From: Mycolicibacterium porcinum
GTDB taxonomy: Bacteria; Actinomycetota; Actinomycetes; Mycobacteriales; Mycobacteriaceae
NCBI GenBank assembly: GCA_002086835.1
Contig: MVIG01000001.1
Span: forward strand, 620,001-684,000
Direction: 5' to 3'
DNA: 64,000 nt
Shown here: positions 18,015-27,645 of the stretch, one piece after another
Layout: every line of letters starts with the position of its first letter
Position numbering within the stretch: position 1 is the first letter of the stretch
The notes under the pieces: generated by a model
The model's database searches: none
What the model was told of the DNA's origin: nothing
Seen by the model: only the letters and a program-made list of their open reading frames with translations
Made by a program: the position numbers and the translations under genes

Positions 18015-19766
18015 TCAGTCCTTGTTCTTGTCCTTGGTGGTCTTCGGCTTGGCCTTGACCTTGGCCTTCGCCGAGCTGTTCGAGCTGCCCTTGTCGGAGC
18101 TCGCGGCGCTGGAGCTCGAGGATCCTGCACTCGAATCCGTGGCGCCGGACGTCGACCCGCTCGAATCGTCTGACGCGCGGCTGCTGGATCCGCCCAATCC
18201 GTTGCGGACGTTCTTCACTGCGTCCCGGATACCCTGGGCGACCTTGCGCTGGCTTGTGCCGAATGAAGAGTCGGGTCGGGTGGACGGTGCCTTCGGAAGC
18301 ACATCGAGCTTCGACGGCGTTGTCGTGCCGCCCTTTTCGGTCGCATCGACGGCCGCCGTCTTGGCAACGTCCTCGGTCGCGGCCGCAGTATCCGCAGCCG
18401 GCACGGTGACCGCCACCATCTTGTTCGCGGTGGAGTGGGTCAGCTCGGTGGCCGCGGCCGCCTTGTCAGATGCCGTGGTGTCGGATGCCGCGGCATCGCC
18501 GGTCGTGTCGGCTACGGTCTTGTCGGAGGCGGACTCGGTGCCGATGCCTTGCAGCTTCTTGACGATGTCGTTGACGGTGGCGGCCTTGAGCATGTCGCGA
18601 AGCTTGGTGACCCCTGGGCTTTCCGCGGTATCGCTGAAGATGTCGCCGACCGCAAGCGGCTTCAGTCCGAACAGCGGGGGTTTCGGTGCGGGTGCATTTC
18701 CCTTGCCGTCCCAGTCATCCCAGCCGCTGCCGAGCAGCACACCGACGGTCTGGGACAGGCCTTGCAGCGCGCCGATCGGACCGACGGCCTCGCCCTCGAC
18801 CGAGATGGGGATGCCGGCGAACTTGATGTCCAGTCCGAGGCTGTTGAAGATCGAGCCGCCGACCGACGGGATCGTCACCTTGTTGCCGTCTTCATCGGTG
18901 TACTCGTAGGTGCTGCGATCGGTGGCGCCGGGGGTGAGCAGGCCACCGAACGCGATGTTGATCCCCTCGATCGAGACGGTGTCCTTCACCAGACCCGAAT
19001 CGTTGATCATCGGAGCCAGTGCATCGAGGTTGAGGTTGGCGCCGTTGAGGAACGCGTCGACCATGCCGGCCGGAACTCCGAGCAGGCTGGACAGCGCGGT
19101 CGTCGAGTCGCCGGCCTGCAGCGCGTCTGAAATCGCCACGGCACTGTTGAGCAGTGCTACCGCCGGGCTGATCACCGGGCCGACGGATCCGATGAGAACG
19201 CCGCTCAGCGGCGATGCCAAGACATTCATGACTGCCGAGAAGGTTTCGACGTCCACGCCTTCTTCAAGGAACGACGGGAACATGTCGAGTGACAGGCCGT
19301 GCAGGCCGCCGAGGGTGTGCTTGAGCACCGCGTCCCTGGTGGCCTCGTCAGCGCCAATCAGAGTGAGGCCCGTCGCCACCTTCATCACGTTGGCGGCGAA
19401 CTGCTGCGATACGGCCTCGAAGCTGGACGGGTCCTCGAAAAGCTGTTTGGCGTAGCCGATCTGGTTGGCGATCGCCTGCTGCAGCCCCACTCCGGGCGCC
19501 AGCAGGAAGTTGTCGCCGAGTGCTGTGGCACCGGCTTTCGCGGTGTCGAACGCCGCTTGCCACGGTGCGAACGGATCCCAGCCCGCGGTGAGCCGCACCG
19601 AGGAGGACTGAATGTCGTGCGCAACGGAGGCCGGGACGGGTGAGAGCCCGGGCGCGGCAGCGATCATCCCGGTGGCGGCGACGACGACGCCGGCGGCGGT
19701 GAGCCAGTTTCGGGCGACTTCCGGCTTTTCACCAGAGGTTATATGGGCGGGGGCGGCGAGGTGCAC
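18015..19766 (-). CDS. GjpA-like outer-membrane (mycomembrane) porin family protein
   Basis: A 583-aa exported protein resembling Gordonia jacobaea porin A (GjpA) family members found in mycobacteria. After HLAAPAHITSGEKPEVARNW comes a hydrophobic export segment (LTAAGVVVAATGMIAAAPGL), then the family-like WDPFAPWQAAFDTAKAGATAL, NFLLAPGVGLQQAIANQIGY and LASPLSGVLIGSVGP segments. The last 200 residues are low-complexity (Ser/Thr/Ala/Asp) and end in a Lys-rich tail. GTG at 19766 is chosen because GAAAGGA lies just upstream; an ATG at 19832 would add 22 unlike residues. A candidate -10 TAACGT is at 19807-19802. Porin activity is by family only. Confidence 0.75.
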   Translation of the reverse strand: MHLAAPAHITSGEKPEVARNWLTAAGVVVAATGMIAAAPGLSPVPASVAHDIQSSSVRLTAGWDPFAPWQAAFDTAKAGATALGDNFLLAPGVGLQQAIANQIGYAKQLFEDPSSFEAVSQQFAANVMKVATGLTLIGADEATRDAVLKHTLGGLHGLSLDMFPSFLEEGVDVETFSAVMNVLASPLSGVLIGSVGPVISPAVALLNSAVAISDALQAGDSTTALSSLLGVPAGMVDAFLNGANLNLDALAPMINDSGLVKDTVSIEGINIAFGGLLTPGATDRSTYEYTDEDGNKVTIPSVGGSIFNSLGLDIKFAGIPISVEGEAVGPIGALQGLSQTVGVLLGSGWDDWDGKGNAPAPKPPLFGLKPLAVGDIFSDTAESPGVTKLRDMLKAATVNDIVKKLQGIGTESASDKTVADTTGDAAASDTTASDKAAAATELTHSTANKMVAVTVPAADTAAATEDVAKTAAVDATEKGGTTTPSKLDVLPKAPSTRPDSSFGTSQRKVAQGIRDAVKNVRNGLGGSSSRASDDSSGSTSGATDSSAGSSSSSAASSDKGSSNSSAKAKVKAKPKTTKDKNKD

Positions 19767-20329
19767 GACATTTTCCTTTCGGAACTGTAAATAACGCCCA
19801 GACGTTAGCCTGAGAATTAGTTGCGGATGCAAGATTCCGGCAATCTCTCTAGCTGCCTTAAGGATCAGGGCTCTCCGGCTATGTCAGGAGACCGATGTCT
19901 TCGCAGCTCATGACGATGAGGGCCAGGCATGGCTAATAGTTGCAAATTTTCTAATTGTCAGACGTCTGGCAGGGCGTCCATGGTCCTGGGCTCGCTGCGT
20001 GCCGTCGCGCATCGCGGAGGTTGTGCGGTCTGGGGGTTGCGCCGCATGCCGATCGGTGTTGGAGACACTGAAATACATTGTGCTGCAGGGAAAATAATTC
20101 CAAATTGCCGTGCGTCCGGCGTGGGCATCCTCTCGCCGCGCATGTGCGGGTGCCTGCACGGGGACGCCCCGCCGGCCCGATGTGGGCGCGGGGGCCAGCG
20201 CACTCACATCGATTCATCTCGGCACCGTCAGGTTGATGGCCGAAAGGTCGATACACTGGGCCTTTACGGTCGATGCGGGTGCGGGTTTCGCCGTCGTTGC
20301 TATCGCTTGGGTGCAGTCAGCAAATAAAC
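19767..20329. promoter_or_regulatory. 563-bp non-coding region upstream of the porin gene
   Basis: No convincing gene. Short overlapping frames on both strands have Cys/Arg-rich, non-protein-like translations. Relative to neighbours it is AT-rich in places (for example 19938-19957 and 20068-20105). It holds a near-perfect 16-bp dyad TGTCAGACGTCTGGCA (19956-19971) and, near the porin start, TAACGT as a candidate -10. Its length suggests regulated porin expression or an undetected small RNA. Confidence 0.4.
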
Positions 20330-22177
20330 TCAGCTCGGTGTCGAGGCCTGCTGGCGGGCCGCCTCGGCCTTGATCAGCTCGGCGATGTGCACCGCGGCCT
20401 CGAGTTCGCGGGCCTTGGTCAGGTCGTCGCCGGCCGACGGTGCGAGCCACTGCGCCACGGGCGCGATCTCGCCGTCGAGGAACTGTCTGCGGCACTGACC
20501 TCGTTGGACCTTGCCGCTCGACGTGGTCGGAATCGACACATGCGGCACCAGCAGAACCGAGTTCGGCTCGAGCCCGTAGCGCTCGCTCACGGCCTCGCGG
20601 ACCGTCGCGGCCACCTCGGCGAGGTCGGCCTCGGGATCGCGCTGGTGGTCCACCTCCTGGACGATGACCAATCGTTCGACCGCACCCAGGCCGGGCGTGA
20701 TCGCGAAGGCGGCGCCGCGGCCCGACACCAGCACCGAGTGGCAGGCCTGCACGGTGCGCTCGATGTCGTTCGGGTAGTAGTTGCCGCCGCGGATGACGAC
20801 GAGGTCCTTGCAGCGGCCCGTGATGAACAGTTCGCCCGCCCGTAGGAAACCCAGATCTCCGGTGCGCAGGAACGGGCCTGCCGAGGTTTCCGGCAGCACC
20901 GCCGAAAACGTCTGTGCGGTCTCTTCCGCTCTGGCCCAATAGCCCCAGCCCGCACTGGGGCCCGCGATCCAGATCTCGCCGACCTCGTCGGCCGCGCACG
21001 GCCGGTGGGTCGCCGGATCGACGATGACAACCTGCTGGCCGCCCCGCGGCCTACCGCAACTCACCAGCGTGACCGTGGACGAAAGCTCAGGTCGGGCGTC
21101 GACGACACGGTCCGATTGGAGTCCGGTGCGATCGATATGGGCAACCACCGGCAGCTCGGCGTCCGAGCCGCCCGAGACCAGCAAGGTGGCCTCCGCCAGC
21201 CCGTACACGGGACAGAATGCCTCGGGCCGGAACCCGGCCGGGGCGAACGCCTCGGCAAACTGCGCCAGCGTGGTGGCCTGCACCGGTTCGGCGCCGTTCA
21301 TGGCGGTGGCCAGATTCGACAGATCGAGCGCCGCGCGCTGCTCGGCGGTGCTGTGTTCGACACACAGGTCGTAGGCGAAATTCGGTGCGGCGGTGAAGGT
21401 TGCACGATGCCGGGACAGCGCTTCCAGCCAGCCCATCGGGCGTTTCACGAACGAGGACGGCGACATGAGATGGGTGGTGCAACCGACGTACAGCATCGAC
21501 AGGATTCCGCCGATCAGTCCCATGTCGTGATGTGACGGCAGCCAGAACACGCTGATCGCGGTGTCGTCGCCGTGCCACACCTGGCGAATCGTCTCCATGT
21601 TGTGGAGCAGGTTGCGATGCGTCAGCGCGACGCCCTTCGGTGTGGTGGTGGAGCCGGATGTGTACTGCACCATGGCGATTGCGCCGGCGTCGAGATCGGG
21701 CGCCACCCAGTCGTCAGCCTGTCCGGTGCTGTCGGCTTCCTCGTCGGTACGGACCCACTGCAGGCCGCGCCCCTCGGCGAGCTCGTCGATCGCGGCCTTG
21801 ATCTTCGATTGCGTCTCGGCGGTGGCGAGCGCGAAGCGGGCATGCGCGTCGGGCACGACCGACGACAGTCGGGGAGCCAATCGCTCGTGAACCGGCACGG
21901 CGACCGCGCCCGCGTAGATGCAGCCGAAGAATCCCGCGATGGAGTCCAGGCCGGGCCGGCACAGCACCAGGACCCGTTCACCGGCGGCGCCGAGTCGCTG
22001 CAATGTGGACGCGATCGCCCGGGCCCGACGGTCCAGGTCGGCATAGGTCAGCTGGGTGCGATTCACGTCGTCGCCGTCGTAGGAGAAGCTGAACGCGACC
22101 TTGTCCCGGTAGGTTTCGGCGCGCTGCTGCAGCAGGTCCATCAAGGTGGCTGCGGCAAGGGTGGTGTCGTGGTTCAT
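20330..22177 (-). CDS. Fatty acyl-AMP ligase (FAAL), FadD family
   Basis: A 615-aa adenylating enzyme of the long FAAL type, which activates fatty acids as acyl-AMP and passes them to carrier proteins rather than CoA. Motifs: VQYTSGSTTTPKGVALTHRN (P-loop), WLPSHHDMGLIGGILS, FCPVYGLAEATLLVS, LRTGDLGFL, GRCKDLVVIRGGNYYPNDIE and the catalytic-lysine hinge PTTSSGKVQRGQCR. Unlike most mycobacterial FAALs, no polyketide synthase or acyl carrier gene is near; the divergent neighbours are an AAA+ ATPase and a TPR membrane protein. Its acceptor is therefore unknown. Confidence 0.92.
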   Translation of the reverse strand: MNHDTTLAAATLMDLLQQRAETYRDKVAFSFSYDGDDVNRTQLTYADLDRRARAIASTLQRLGAAGERVLVLCRPGLDSIAGFFGCIYAGAVAVPVHERLAPRLSSVVPDAHARFALATAETQSKIKAAIDELAEGRGLQWVRTDEEADSTGQADDWVAPDLDAGAIAMVQYTSGSTTTPKGVALTHRNLLHNMETIRQVWHGDDTAISVFWLPSHHDMGLIGGILSMLYVGCTTHLMSPSSFVKRPMGWLEALSRHRATFTAAPNFAYDLCVEHSTAEQRAALDLSNLATAMNGAEPVQATTLAQFAEAFAPAGFRPEAFCPVYGLAEATLLVSGGSDAELPVVAHIDRTGLQSDRVVDARPELSSTVTLVSCGRPRGGQQVVIVDPATHRPCAADEVGEIWIAGPSAGWGYWARAEETAQTFSAVLPETSAGPFLRTGDLGFLRAGELFITGRCKDLVVIRGGNYYPNDIERTVQACHSVLVSGRGAAFAITPGLGAVERLVIVQEVDHQRDPEADLAEVAATVREAVSERYGLEPNSVLLVPHVSIPTTSSGKVQRGQCRRQFLDGEIAPVAQWLAPSAGDDLTKARELEAAVHIAELIKAEAARQQASTPS

Positions 22178-22340
22178 TCGCTATCTCGTCCGTCGGCGGT
22201 TCCTGGGATCAGGCGACCGTACCGGACGCAAAAATAAGCACGGCTATCTTGTCTAGGCTTTCCGGGGCGGCTGAATTACCCGAACCAGGCGGTACCGGCC
22301 TCCGGATAGGATTTTCCCGAGCGATCAATCGGGGGTGCGA

Positions 22341-23570
22341 ATGGCTGAGGACGCGGTCATCGAAGAGTTGGCTGCTGCTGTCGAGCGCAGCCCGGAACTG
22401 GCGGAGTTGAGGCTGCACCTGGCTAGTTTGCTGGTCGAGCGGCACCGCTACGCCGAGGCGCTGACACATTGCAGTGCGGTGCTGGCCCGGGACGCCTCGA
22501 ACACCCGGGCAGTGACCCTCCTGCAACAGTGCAGCGCAGGCCTCGCGGGTGCGGCCGCTGCGCCCGGGGCCGCTGCGCCCGCGGAATCCGGCCGCGGCTT
22601 CGACTGGAGCGCGGCCGAGGAGCAGGTCGCCGACATCGTCAAACCCGCTTTTGTCTCCGAACCGGCGGAAGCGGTCAGCGAGAACGACTTCGACGTGGTG
22701 CAGCGCACGTCGGTGCGGCTCGCCGACATCGCCGGGATGGCCGACGTCAAGAAACAGCTCGAGCTCTCGCTGCTGGGCCCGATCCGCAACCCGGAGCTGA
22801 TGAAGGCGTTCAAGGTGTCGGCACGTGGTGGGCTACTGCTGTACGGGCCGCCAGGATGCGGCAAGACGTACCTCGCCAAGGCGGTATCCGGCGAACTCGG
22901 GGCGAACTTCTATCAGGTCGGGATCGCCGACGTGTTGTCCCGCTGGCTCGGCGAGAGCGAACACAGCGTCCGGTCGATCTTCGACAACGCGCGGCGCAAC
23001 GCGCCCTGCGTGCTGTTCTTCGACGAGGTGGACGCGCTCGGCCATCGCCGCTCCGCGTTGAGCGGGTCGGCCGGATTGCGGACAGTGGTGAACGCGCTTC
23101 TGGAAGAACTGGATTCGGCCACATCGAACAACGACGGCGTCTACGTGCTCGGTGCGACGAACGCGCCATGGGACGTGGATGCGGCGCTGCGCAGGCCCGG
23201 CCGGTTCGACCGGATGATCTTCGTGTCGCTGCCCGACGCGGAGGCTCGCGCGGCGATCATGAAACTGCACCTGCAGGACCGCCCGGTCGAGGGCATCAAC
23301 CTGGTGTCGGTGGCCAAACGGACCGATGGCTTCTCCGGGGCCGACCTGGCCCACGTGTGCGATACCGCAACGCAATTGGCGATGGCCGAATCGCTTCGCA
23401 GCGGACAGGTGCGGCCCGTCCAGATGGGCGACATCGAAGCCGCGCTGGAACAGATCCGGCCCTCGAGCGGCCCCTGGTTCGAGACGGCCCGCAACGTCGT
23501 CGAGTTCAGCAACCGTGACGGCACCTACGACGATCTCGCAAAGTACCTGCGGCGGAACAAACTTCGGTGA
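22341..23570 (+). CDS. AAA+ ATPase with N-terminal TPR-like repeats
   Basis: A 409-aa protein. Residues 1-60 form TPR-like helices (SPELAELRLHLASLLVERHRYAEAL); an Ala/Pro linker follows; residues from about 130 are a classical AAA module: Walker A GPPGCGKT, Walker B CVLFFDEVDAL, sensor VLGATNAPWDVD and the SRH/arginine finger RRPGRFDRMIF. This is the Cdc48/SpoVK-like type, and differs from ESX EccA proteins in domain sequence. ATG 22341 is preferred over GTG 22335; TAGGAT (22307-22312) is a candidate -10. It overlaps the next gene by four bases. Likely a remodelling ATPase acting with that TPR protein. Confidence 0.87.
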   Translation: MAEDAVIEELAAAVERSPELAELRLHLASLLVERHRYAEALTHCSAVLARDASNTRAVTLLQQCSAGLAGAAAAPGAAAPAESGRGFDWSAAEEQVADIVKPAFVSEPAEAVSENDFDVVQRTSVRLADIAGMADVKKQLELSLLGPIRNPELMKAFKVSARGGLLLYGPPGCGKTYLAKAVSGELGANFYQVGIADVLSRWLGESEHSVRSIFDNARRNAPCVLFFDEVDALGHRRSALSGSAGLRTVVNALLEELDSATSNNDGVYVLGATNAPWDVDAALRRPGRFDRMIFVSLPDAEARAAIMKLHLQDRPVEGINLVSVAKRTDGFSGADLAHVCDTATQLAMAESLRSGQVRPVQMGDIEAALEQIRPSSGPWFETARNVVEFSNRDGTYDDLAKYLRRNKLR

Positions 23571-24586
23571 CCTCTGCCGCACGGCCCGGTGACGTCGCCG
23601 AGGCGTATCTGGGCACCAGGAACTACCAGCGTGCCGCCGAAGTGCTGCAGTCGGCGCTGGCCGAAGACCCCAACGACGCCGGGCTTCTAGCCCAGTACGC
23701 CCGCGCGCGACTCGGGTTGAAGGACTATCCGGGTGCGGCACAAGCCGCCTGGGCGGCGTTGGCCGCCGCACCGGGAGACGAACACGTGATGCGCGTGTAC
23801 GCCCTCGCGCTGAACGGGCAGGGACGGCGCCAGGAAGCGCTGGAGATGGCGTGGCGGGCAGCCACGGAGAATCCACATGTCCATTCCGTGCACTACACGT
23901 ACGCCAGCCTGCTGCACGACGCCGGGCGTTCGCGCGAAGCGCTCGATGTCATCGACGAAGCGCTGCGGCTGCACCCGGAGTCGGCGGATTCTCTCGTGCT
24001 GCGCGGCGACATCCACCGGGCATTGCGCAGTTTCACCGCGGCTGAGGACAACTATCAAGCGGCGCTGCGGTTGCAGCCCGACCACGCGTCGGCCGTCCAC
24101 AATCTGGCTGTCGCCCGGCTCAAGTGGGGCAAGCTGACGACCTCGATCAACGGATTTCTCGGGGCGGGCCGGCTGGACCCAGGGCTGGGGGCGCTGGCCC
24201 GGCGCAACATCGGGGTGGTGCTGAACCGGGTACTGCGGCTGTCGACGGCGTGCGTCATCTTCATGGCCATCGCGTTGATCACCGTGACGGCCATGCACGG
24301 CGACTCCCGGCCGACGGTCGTCCCAAGGGTTTTCGCCGTTCTGTTCGCAGTCGGGTTGGTGGCCGTGATCGTGTGGCTGGTGCGCAGCGTGCCGCGCCCG
24401 ACGCTGCGTGCGGTGCTGCGCGAGCGGACCTTCCTGGCCGTCCGGGTGCTTTTCCTGGTGTTCGCGATCGTGGCCGGGGTGCTCACCGCCGTGGTGGGAT
24501 CGACGCCGCTGACCGATGTCCTGGGACCGGTGCTGTTGTTCGGAACCGTGTGTCTGCGGGTGTACGGCTGGCTGAGCGGCGAATAG
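23567..24586 (+). CDS. TPR-repeat protein with C-terminal membrane helices
   Basis: A 339-aa protein with about five to six tetratricopeptide repeats up to residue 200 (for example NYQRAAEVLQSALAEDPNDA, RSREALDVIDEALRLHPESA, SFTAAEDNYQAALRLQPDHA) and then about four hydrophobic segments (LSTACVIFMAIALITVTAM, VFAVLFAVGLVAVIVWLV, FLAVRVLFLVFAIVAGVLTA, LGPVLLFGTVCL). It starts with GTG overlapping the ATPase stop (GTGA), so both are made together. The layout suggests a membrane-bound scaffold that docks partners on its cytoplasmic TPR face. No enzymatic motif. The tmk gene follows after 29 bp. Confidence 0.85.
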   Translation: MTSAARPGDVAEAYLGTRNYQRAAEVLQSALAEDPNDAGLLAQYARARLGLKDYPGAAQAAWAALAAAPGDEHVMRVYALALNGQGRRQEALEMAWRAATENPHVHSVHYTYASLLHDAGRSREALDVIDEALRLHPESADSLVLRGDIHRALRSFTAAEDNYQAALRLQPDHASAVHNLAVARLKWGKLTTSINGFLGAGRLDPGLGALARRNIGVVLNRVLRLSTACVIFMAIALITVTAMHGDSRPTVVPRVFAVLFAVGLVAVIVWLVRSVPRPTLRAVLRERTFLAVRVLFLVFAIVAGVLTAVVGSTPLTDVLGPVLLFGTVCLRVYGWLSGE

Positions 24587-24615
24587 GGGACAGTGGGACC
24601 AATTACGCTGCCACT

Positions 24616-25248
24616 GTGCTCATCGCGATCGAAGGTGTCGACGGCGCCGGCAAACGTACGTTGACGAGCGGCCTGCGGGCCGCGTTCGAGGCCGATCACC
24701 GGTCCGTCGCCAGCCTGGCTTTCCCGCGCTATCACCAGTCGGTGCCCGCCGATCTGGCCGCCGAGGCGCTGCACGGCGCCCACGGGGACCTGGCCGACTC
24801 GGTCTATGCGATGGCCACCCTGTTCGCGCTCGACCGGGCCGGGGCGCGGGAGGAGATCCAGCACCTGCTCGGCGCCTACGACGTCGTCATCCTGGACCGC
24901 TACGTCGCCTCCAACGCCGCATACAGCGCGGCCCGGCTGCACCAGGACGCCGACGGCGAGGTGGTGGCCTGGGTGCGCGAGCTCGAGTTCGACCGGCTCA
25001 AGTTGCCCGTACCGGACTGGCAGGTGCTGCTCGACGTGCCGACCGAGCTGGCCGCCGCGCGGGCCGAGCACCGCGCCAACACCGAGGCCGACCGGGCCAA
25101 GGATGCCTACGAGCGGGACGGCGGCCTGCAGCAGCGCACCGGCGAGGTCTATGCGGCGCTGGCGGCCGCCGATTGGAGCGGCCGATGGGCCATCGCGGGC
25201 CCGGATGTGGACCCCGCAGCCATGGCGGGCCGCCTAAGCAGCAGATAA
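24616..25248 (+). CDS. tmk: Thymidylate kinase
   Basis: Phosphorylates dTMP to dTDP. The 210-aa enzyme has the P-loop EGVDGAGKRTL, where Lys-Arg follow the glycines as in M. tuberculosis TMK, the DRY motif ILDRYVASNAAYSAAR and the Asp-rich LDVPTELAAAR strand. GTG at 24616 is the start; TACGCT (24604-24609) six bases upstream fits a leaderless promoter and no ribosome site is present. mtrA follows 52 bp downstream, as in M. tuberculosis. Confidence 0.95.
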   Translation: MLIAIEGVDGAGKRTLTSGLRAAFEADHRSVASLAFPRYHQSVPADLAAEALHGAHGDLADSVYAMATLFALDRAGAREEIQHLLGAYDVVILDRYVASNAAYSAARLHQDADGEVVAWVRELEFDRLKLPVPDWQVLLDVPTELAAARAEHRANTEADRAKDAYERDGGLQQRTGEVYAALAAADWSGRWAIAGPDVDPAAMAGRLSSR

Positions 25249-25300
25249 AGCGGAGAAACCCGCGTGTGGTACCCCGGTTTTATCGCGATCTGGTGACACC

Positions 25301-25987
25301 ATGGACTCCATGAGGCAAAGGATCCTTGTCGTCGACGACGACCCATCGCTGGCCGAGATGCTCACCATCGTCTTGCGTGGTGAAGGATTCGACACCGCGG
25401 TCATCGGCGATGGCAGTCAGGCGCTCACCGCGGTCCGTGAACTGCGGCCTGATCTGGTCCTTCTGGACCTGATGCTGCCCGGCATGAACGGCATCGACGT
25501 GTGCCGTGTGCTGCGTGCCGACTCGGGCGTGCCGATCGTCATGCTGACGGCGAAGACCGACACCGTCGACGTGGTGCTCGGCCTGGAGTCCGGCGCCGAC
25601 GACTACGTGATGAAGCCGTTCAAGCCGAAGGAGCTGGTCGCCCGCGTGCGCGCCCGGCTGCGCCGCAACGAGGACGAGCCCGCCGAGCTGCTCTCGATCA
25701 ACGATGTCGAGATCGATGTGCCGGCCCACAAGGTGACCCGTCAGGGCGAGCAGATTTCGCTGACACCGCTGGAGTTCGACCTGCTCGTGGCGCTGGCACG
25801 CAAACCACGCCAGGTGTTTACTCGTGATGTGCTGCTCGAACAGGTGTGGGGATACCGTCACCCCGCTGACACCCGTTTGGTGAACGTGCATGTCCAGCGG
25901 TTGCGGGCCAAGGTCGAGAAAGACCCGGAGAACCCGCAGGTGGTGTTGACCGTTCGAGGAGTGGGATACAAGGCCGGACCCCCGTGA
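25301..25987 (+). CDS. mtrA: Two-component response regulator MtrA
   Basis: Essential OmpR/PhoB-type regulator of replication and cell-division genes. The 228-aa protein is almost identical in sequence to M. tuberculosis MtrA as remembered. The receiver domain has acidic residues VVDDD, the phosphorylated Asp56 in [10 protein letters not shown], and Lys in MKPFKPKE; the winged-helix DNA-binding domain contains [20 protein letters not shown] and [10 protein letters not shown], ending [13 protein letters not shown] 25301 ([11 protein letters not shown]). Its stop overlaps mtrB by four bases. Confidence 0.97.
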   Translation: MDSMRQRILVVDDDPSLAEMLTIVLRGEGFDTAVIGDGSQALTAVRELRPDLVLLDLMLPGMNGIDVCRVLRADSGVPIVMLTAKTDTVDVVLGLESGADDYVMKPFKPKELVARVRARLRRNEDEPAELLSINDVEIDVPAHKVTRQGEQISLTPLEFDLLVALARKPRQVFTRDVLLEQVWGYRHPADTRLVNVHVQRLRAKVEKDPENPQVVLTVRGVGYKAGPP

Positions 25988-27645
25988 TCTTCAGCTCCAG
26001 ACGGCGCATCCGTGGGCGCTGGGGAGGTTCCGGCCCACTGTTGCGCGGATTGGGGACGCTCGGCAGGGCGCTGAGCTTGGTGTGGCGTCGATCGCTGCAA
26101 CTGCGCGTGGTCACTCTGACGCTGGGGCTCTCGCTTGCCGTGATCCTGGTTCTCGGCTTCGTGCTGACCAGCCAGATCACCGACCGGATTCTCGAGGTCA
26201 AGGTCAAGGCCGCCACCGAGGAGGTCGAGCGGGCGCGGGTCACGGTCGGCGGCATCGTCGGCGGTGAGGAGAGCCGCTCGCTGGACAGCAGCCTGCAGCT
26301 GGCGCGGAACACCCTGATCGACCGCAAGGCCGACGCCCGGGCGGACGTGGCAGGGGCGTTCGATGCGGTCCTCATCGTTCCCGGCGACGGCCCACGCGAA
26401 GCTGCCGCGGCCGGGCCGGTACAGCAGGTGCCGAACGCGTTGCGCGACTTCGTCAAAGCCGGGCAGGTCAGTTACCAGTACGCCACGGTGACCACCGACG
26501 CGTTCTCCGGGCCCGCGCTGATCGTCGGCAGCCCGGCGTCCTCGTCGGTGCCGAATCTTGAGCTGTACCTGATCTTTCCGCTGAACAACGAGGAGAGCAC
26601 CATCTCGCTGGTGCGCGGCACCATGGCGACCGGCGGCGTGGTGCTGCTGGGTCTGCTGGCCGCGATCGCCCTCGTGGTGGCCCGCCAGATCGTGCAGCCG
26701 GTGCGGTCGGCCTCGCGGATCGCCGAGCGGTTCGCCGAAGGTCACCTCACCGAGCGGATGCCGGTGCGCGGCGAGGACGACATGGCCCGGCTGGCGGTGT
26801 CGTTCAACGACATGGCCGAGAGCCTGTCCCGCCAGATCCAGCAGCTCGAGGAATTCGGAAACCTGCAGCGCCGCTTCACTTCTGACGTCAGCCACGAACT
26901 GCGCACCCCGCTGACCACGGTGCGCATGGCGGCCGACCTGATCCACGACCACAGTGAGGATCTCGACCCCGCGCTGCGACGGTCCACCGAATTGATGGTC
27001 AACGAGCTGGACCGCTTCGAGACCCTGCTGGCCGATCTGCTCGAGATCTCCCGTCACGATGCCGGCGTCGCCGAGCTGTCGGTGGAGTCGGTCGATCTGC
27101 GGTCCACGGTCCAGAGTGCGCTGGACAACGTCGGGCACCTGGCGGCCGACGCCGAGGTGGAGCTCGACGTCAACATGCCCGCCGACGAGGTGATCGCCGA
27201 GGTGGATCCCCGTCGGGTGGAACGGATCCTGCGCAATCTCATCGCCAACGCCATCGATCACGCCGAACGCAAACCGGTGCGCATCCGGATGGCCGCCGAC
27301 GAGGACACCGTCGCCGTCACCGTCCGCGACTTCGGCGTCGGCCTGCGCCCCGGTGAGGAGAAGCTGGTGTTCAGCCGGTTCTGGCGGTCGGATCCGTCGC
27401 GGGTGCGCCGTTCCGGCGGCACTGGGCTGGGCCTGGCCATCAGCATCGAGGACGCCCGCCTGCACCAGGGCCGGTTGGAGGCCTGGGGCGAACCGGGCAA
27501 GGGCGCCTGCTTCCGCCTGACGCTGCCGCTGGTGCGCGGGCACAAGGTGACCACGAGCCCGTTGCCGCTCAAACCTGCTGCGCCGCAGCAGCAGCAGCGG
27601 CAGCGTCCCAACCGAGACCGCGAGCATGCGGAGGAGAACGTGTGA
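25984..27645 (+). CDS. mtrB: Sensor histidine kinase MtrB
   Basis: Membrane kinase partner of MtrA, 553 aa. Order: cytoplasmic basic N-terminus, TM1 (about residues 40-62, [17 protein letters not shown]), extracytoplasmic loop, TM2 ([17 protein letters not shown]), HAMP ([20 protein letters not shown]), H-box [18 protein letters not shown] with the phosphorylated His, and an ATP-binding domain with N-box [15 protein letters not shown] and [10 protein letters not shown]. The GTG start lies within the mtrA stop and the stop overlaps lpqB (GTGA), giving a tightly coupled mtrA-mtrB-lpqB operon. Confidence 0.97.
   Translation: MIFSSRRRIRGRWGGSGPLLRGLGTLGRALSLVWRRSLQLRVVTLTLGLSLAVILVLGFVLTSQITDRILEVKVKAATEEVERARVTVGGIVGGEESRSLDSSLQLARNTLIDRKADARADVAGAFDAVLIVPGDGPREAAAAGPVQQVPNALRDFVKAGQVSYQYATVTTDAFSGPALIVGSPASSSVPNLELYLIFPLNNEESTISLVRGTMATGGVVLLGLLAAIALVVARQIVQPVRSASRIAERFAEGHLTERMPVRGEDDMARLAVSFNDMAESLSRQIQQLEEFGNLQRRFTSDVSHELRTPLTTVRMAADLIHDHSEDLDPALRRSTELMVNELDRFETLLADLLEISRHDAGVAELSVESVDLRSTVQSALDNVGHLAADAEVELDVNMPADEVIAEVDPRRVERILRNLIANAIDHAERKPVRIRMAADEDTVAVTVRDFGVGLRPGEEKLVFSRFWRSDPSRVRRSGGTGLGLAISIEDARLHQGRLEAWGEPGKGACFRLTLPLVRGHKVTTSPLPLKPAAPQQQQRQRPNRDREHAEENV

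Noticed and set aside
19929..20327. 132-residue frame in the gap before the FAAL gene
   Set aside because: Cys/Arg-rich translation, no ribosome site, overlapping frames on the other strand and no domain-like pattern; best treated as non-coding.
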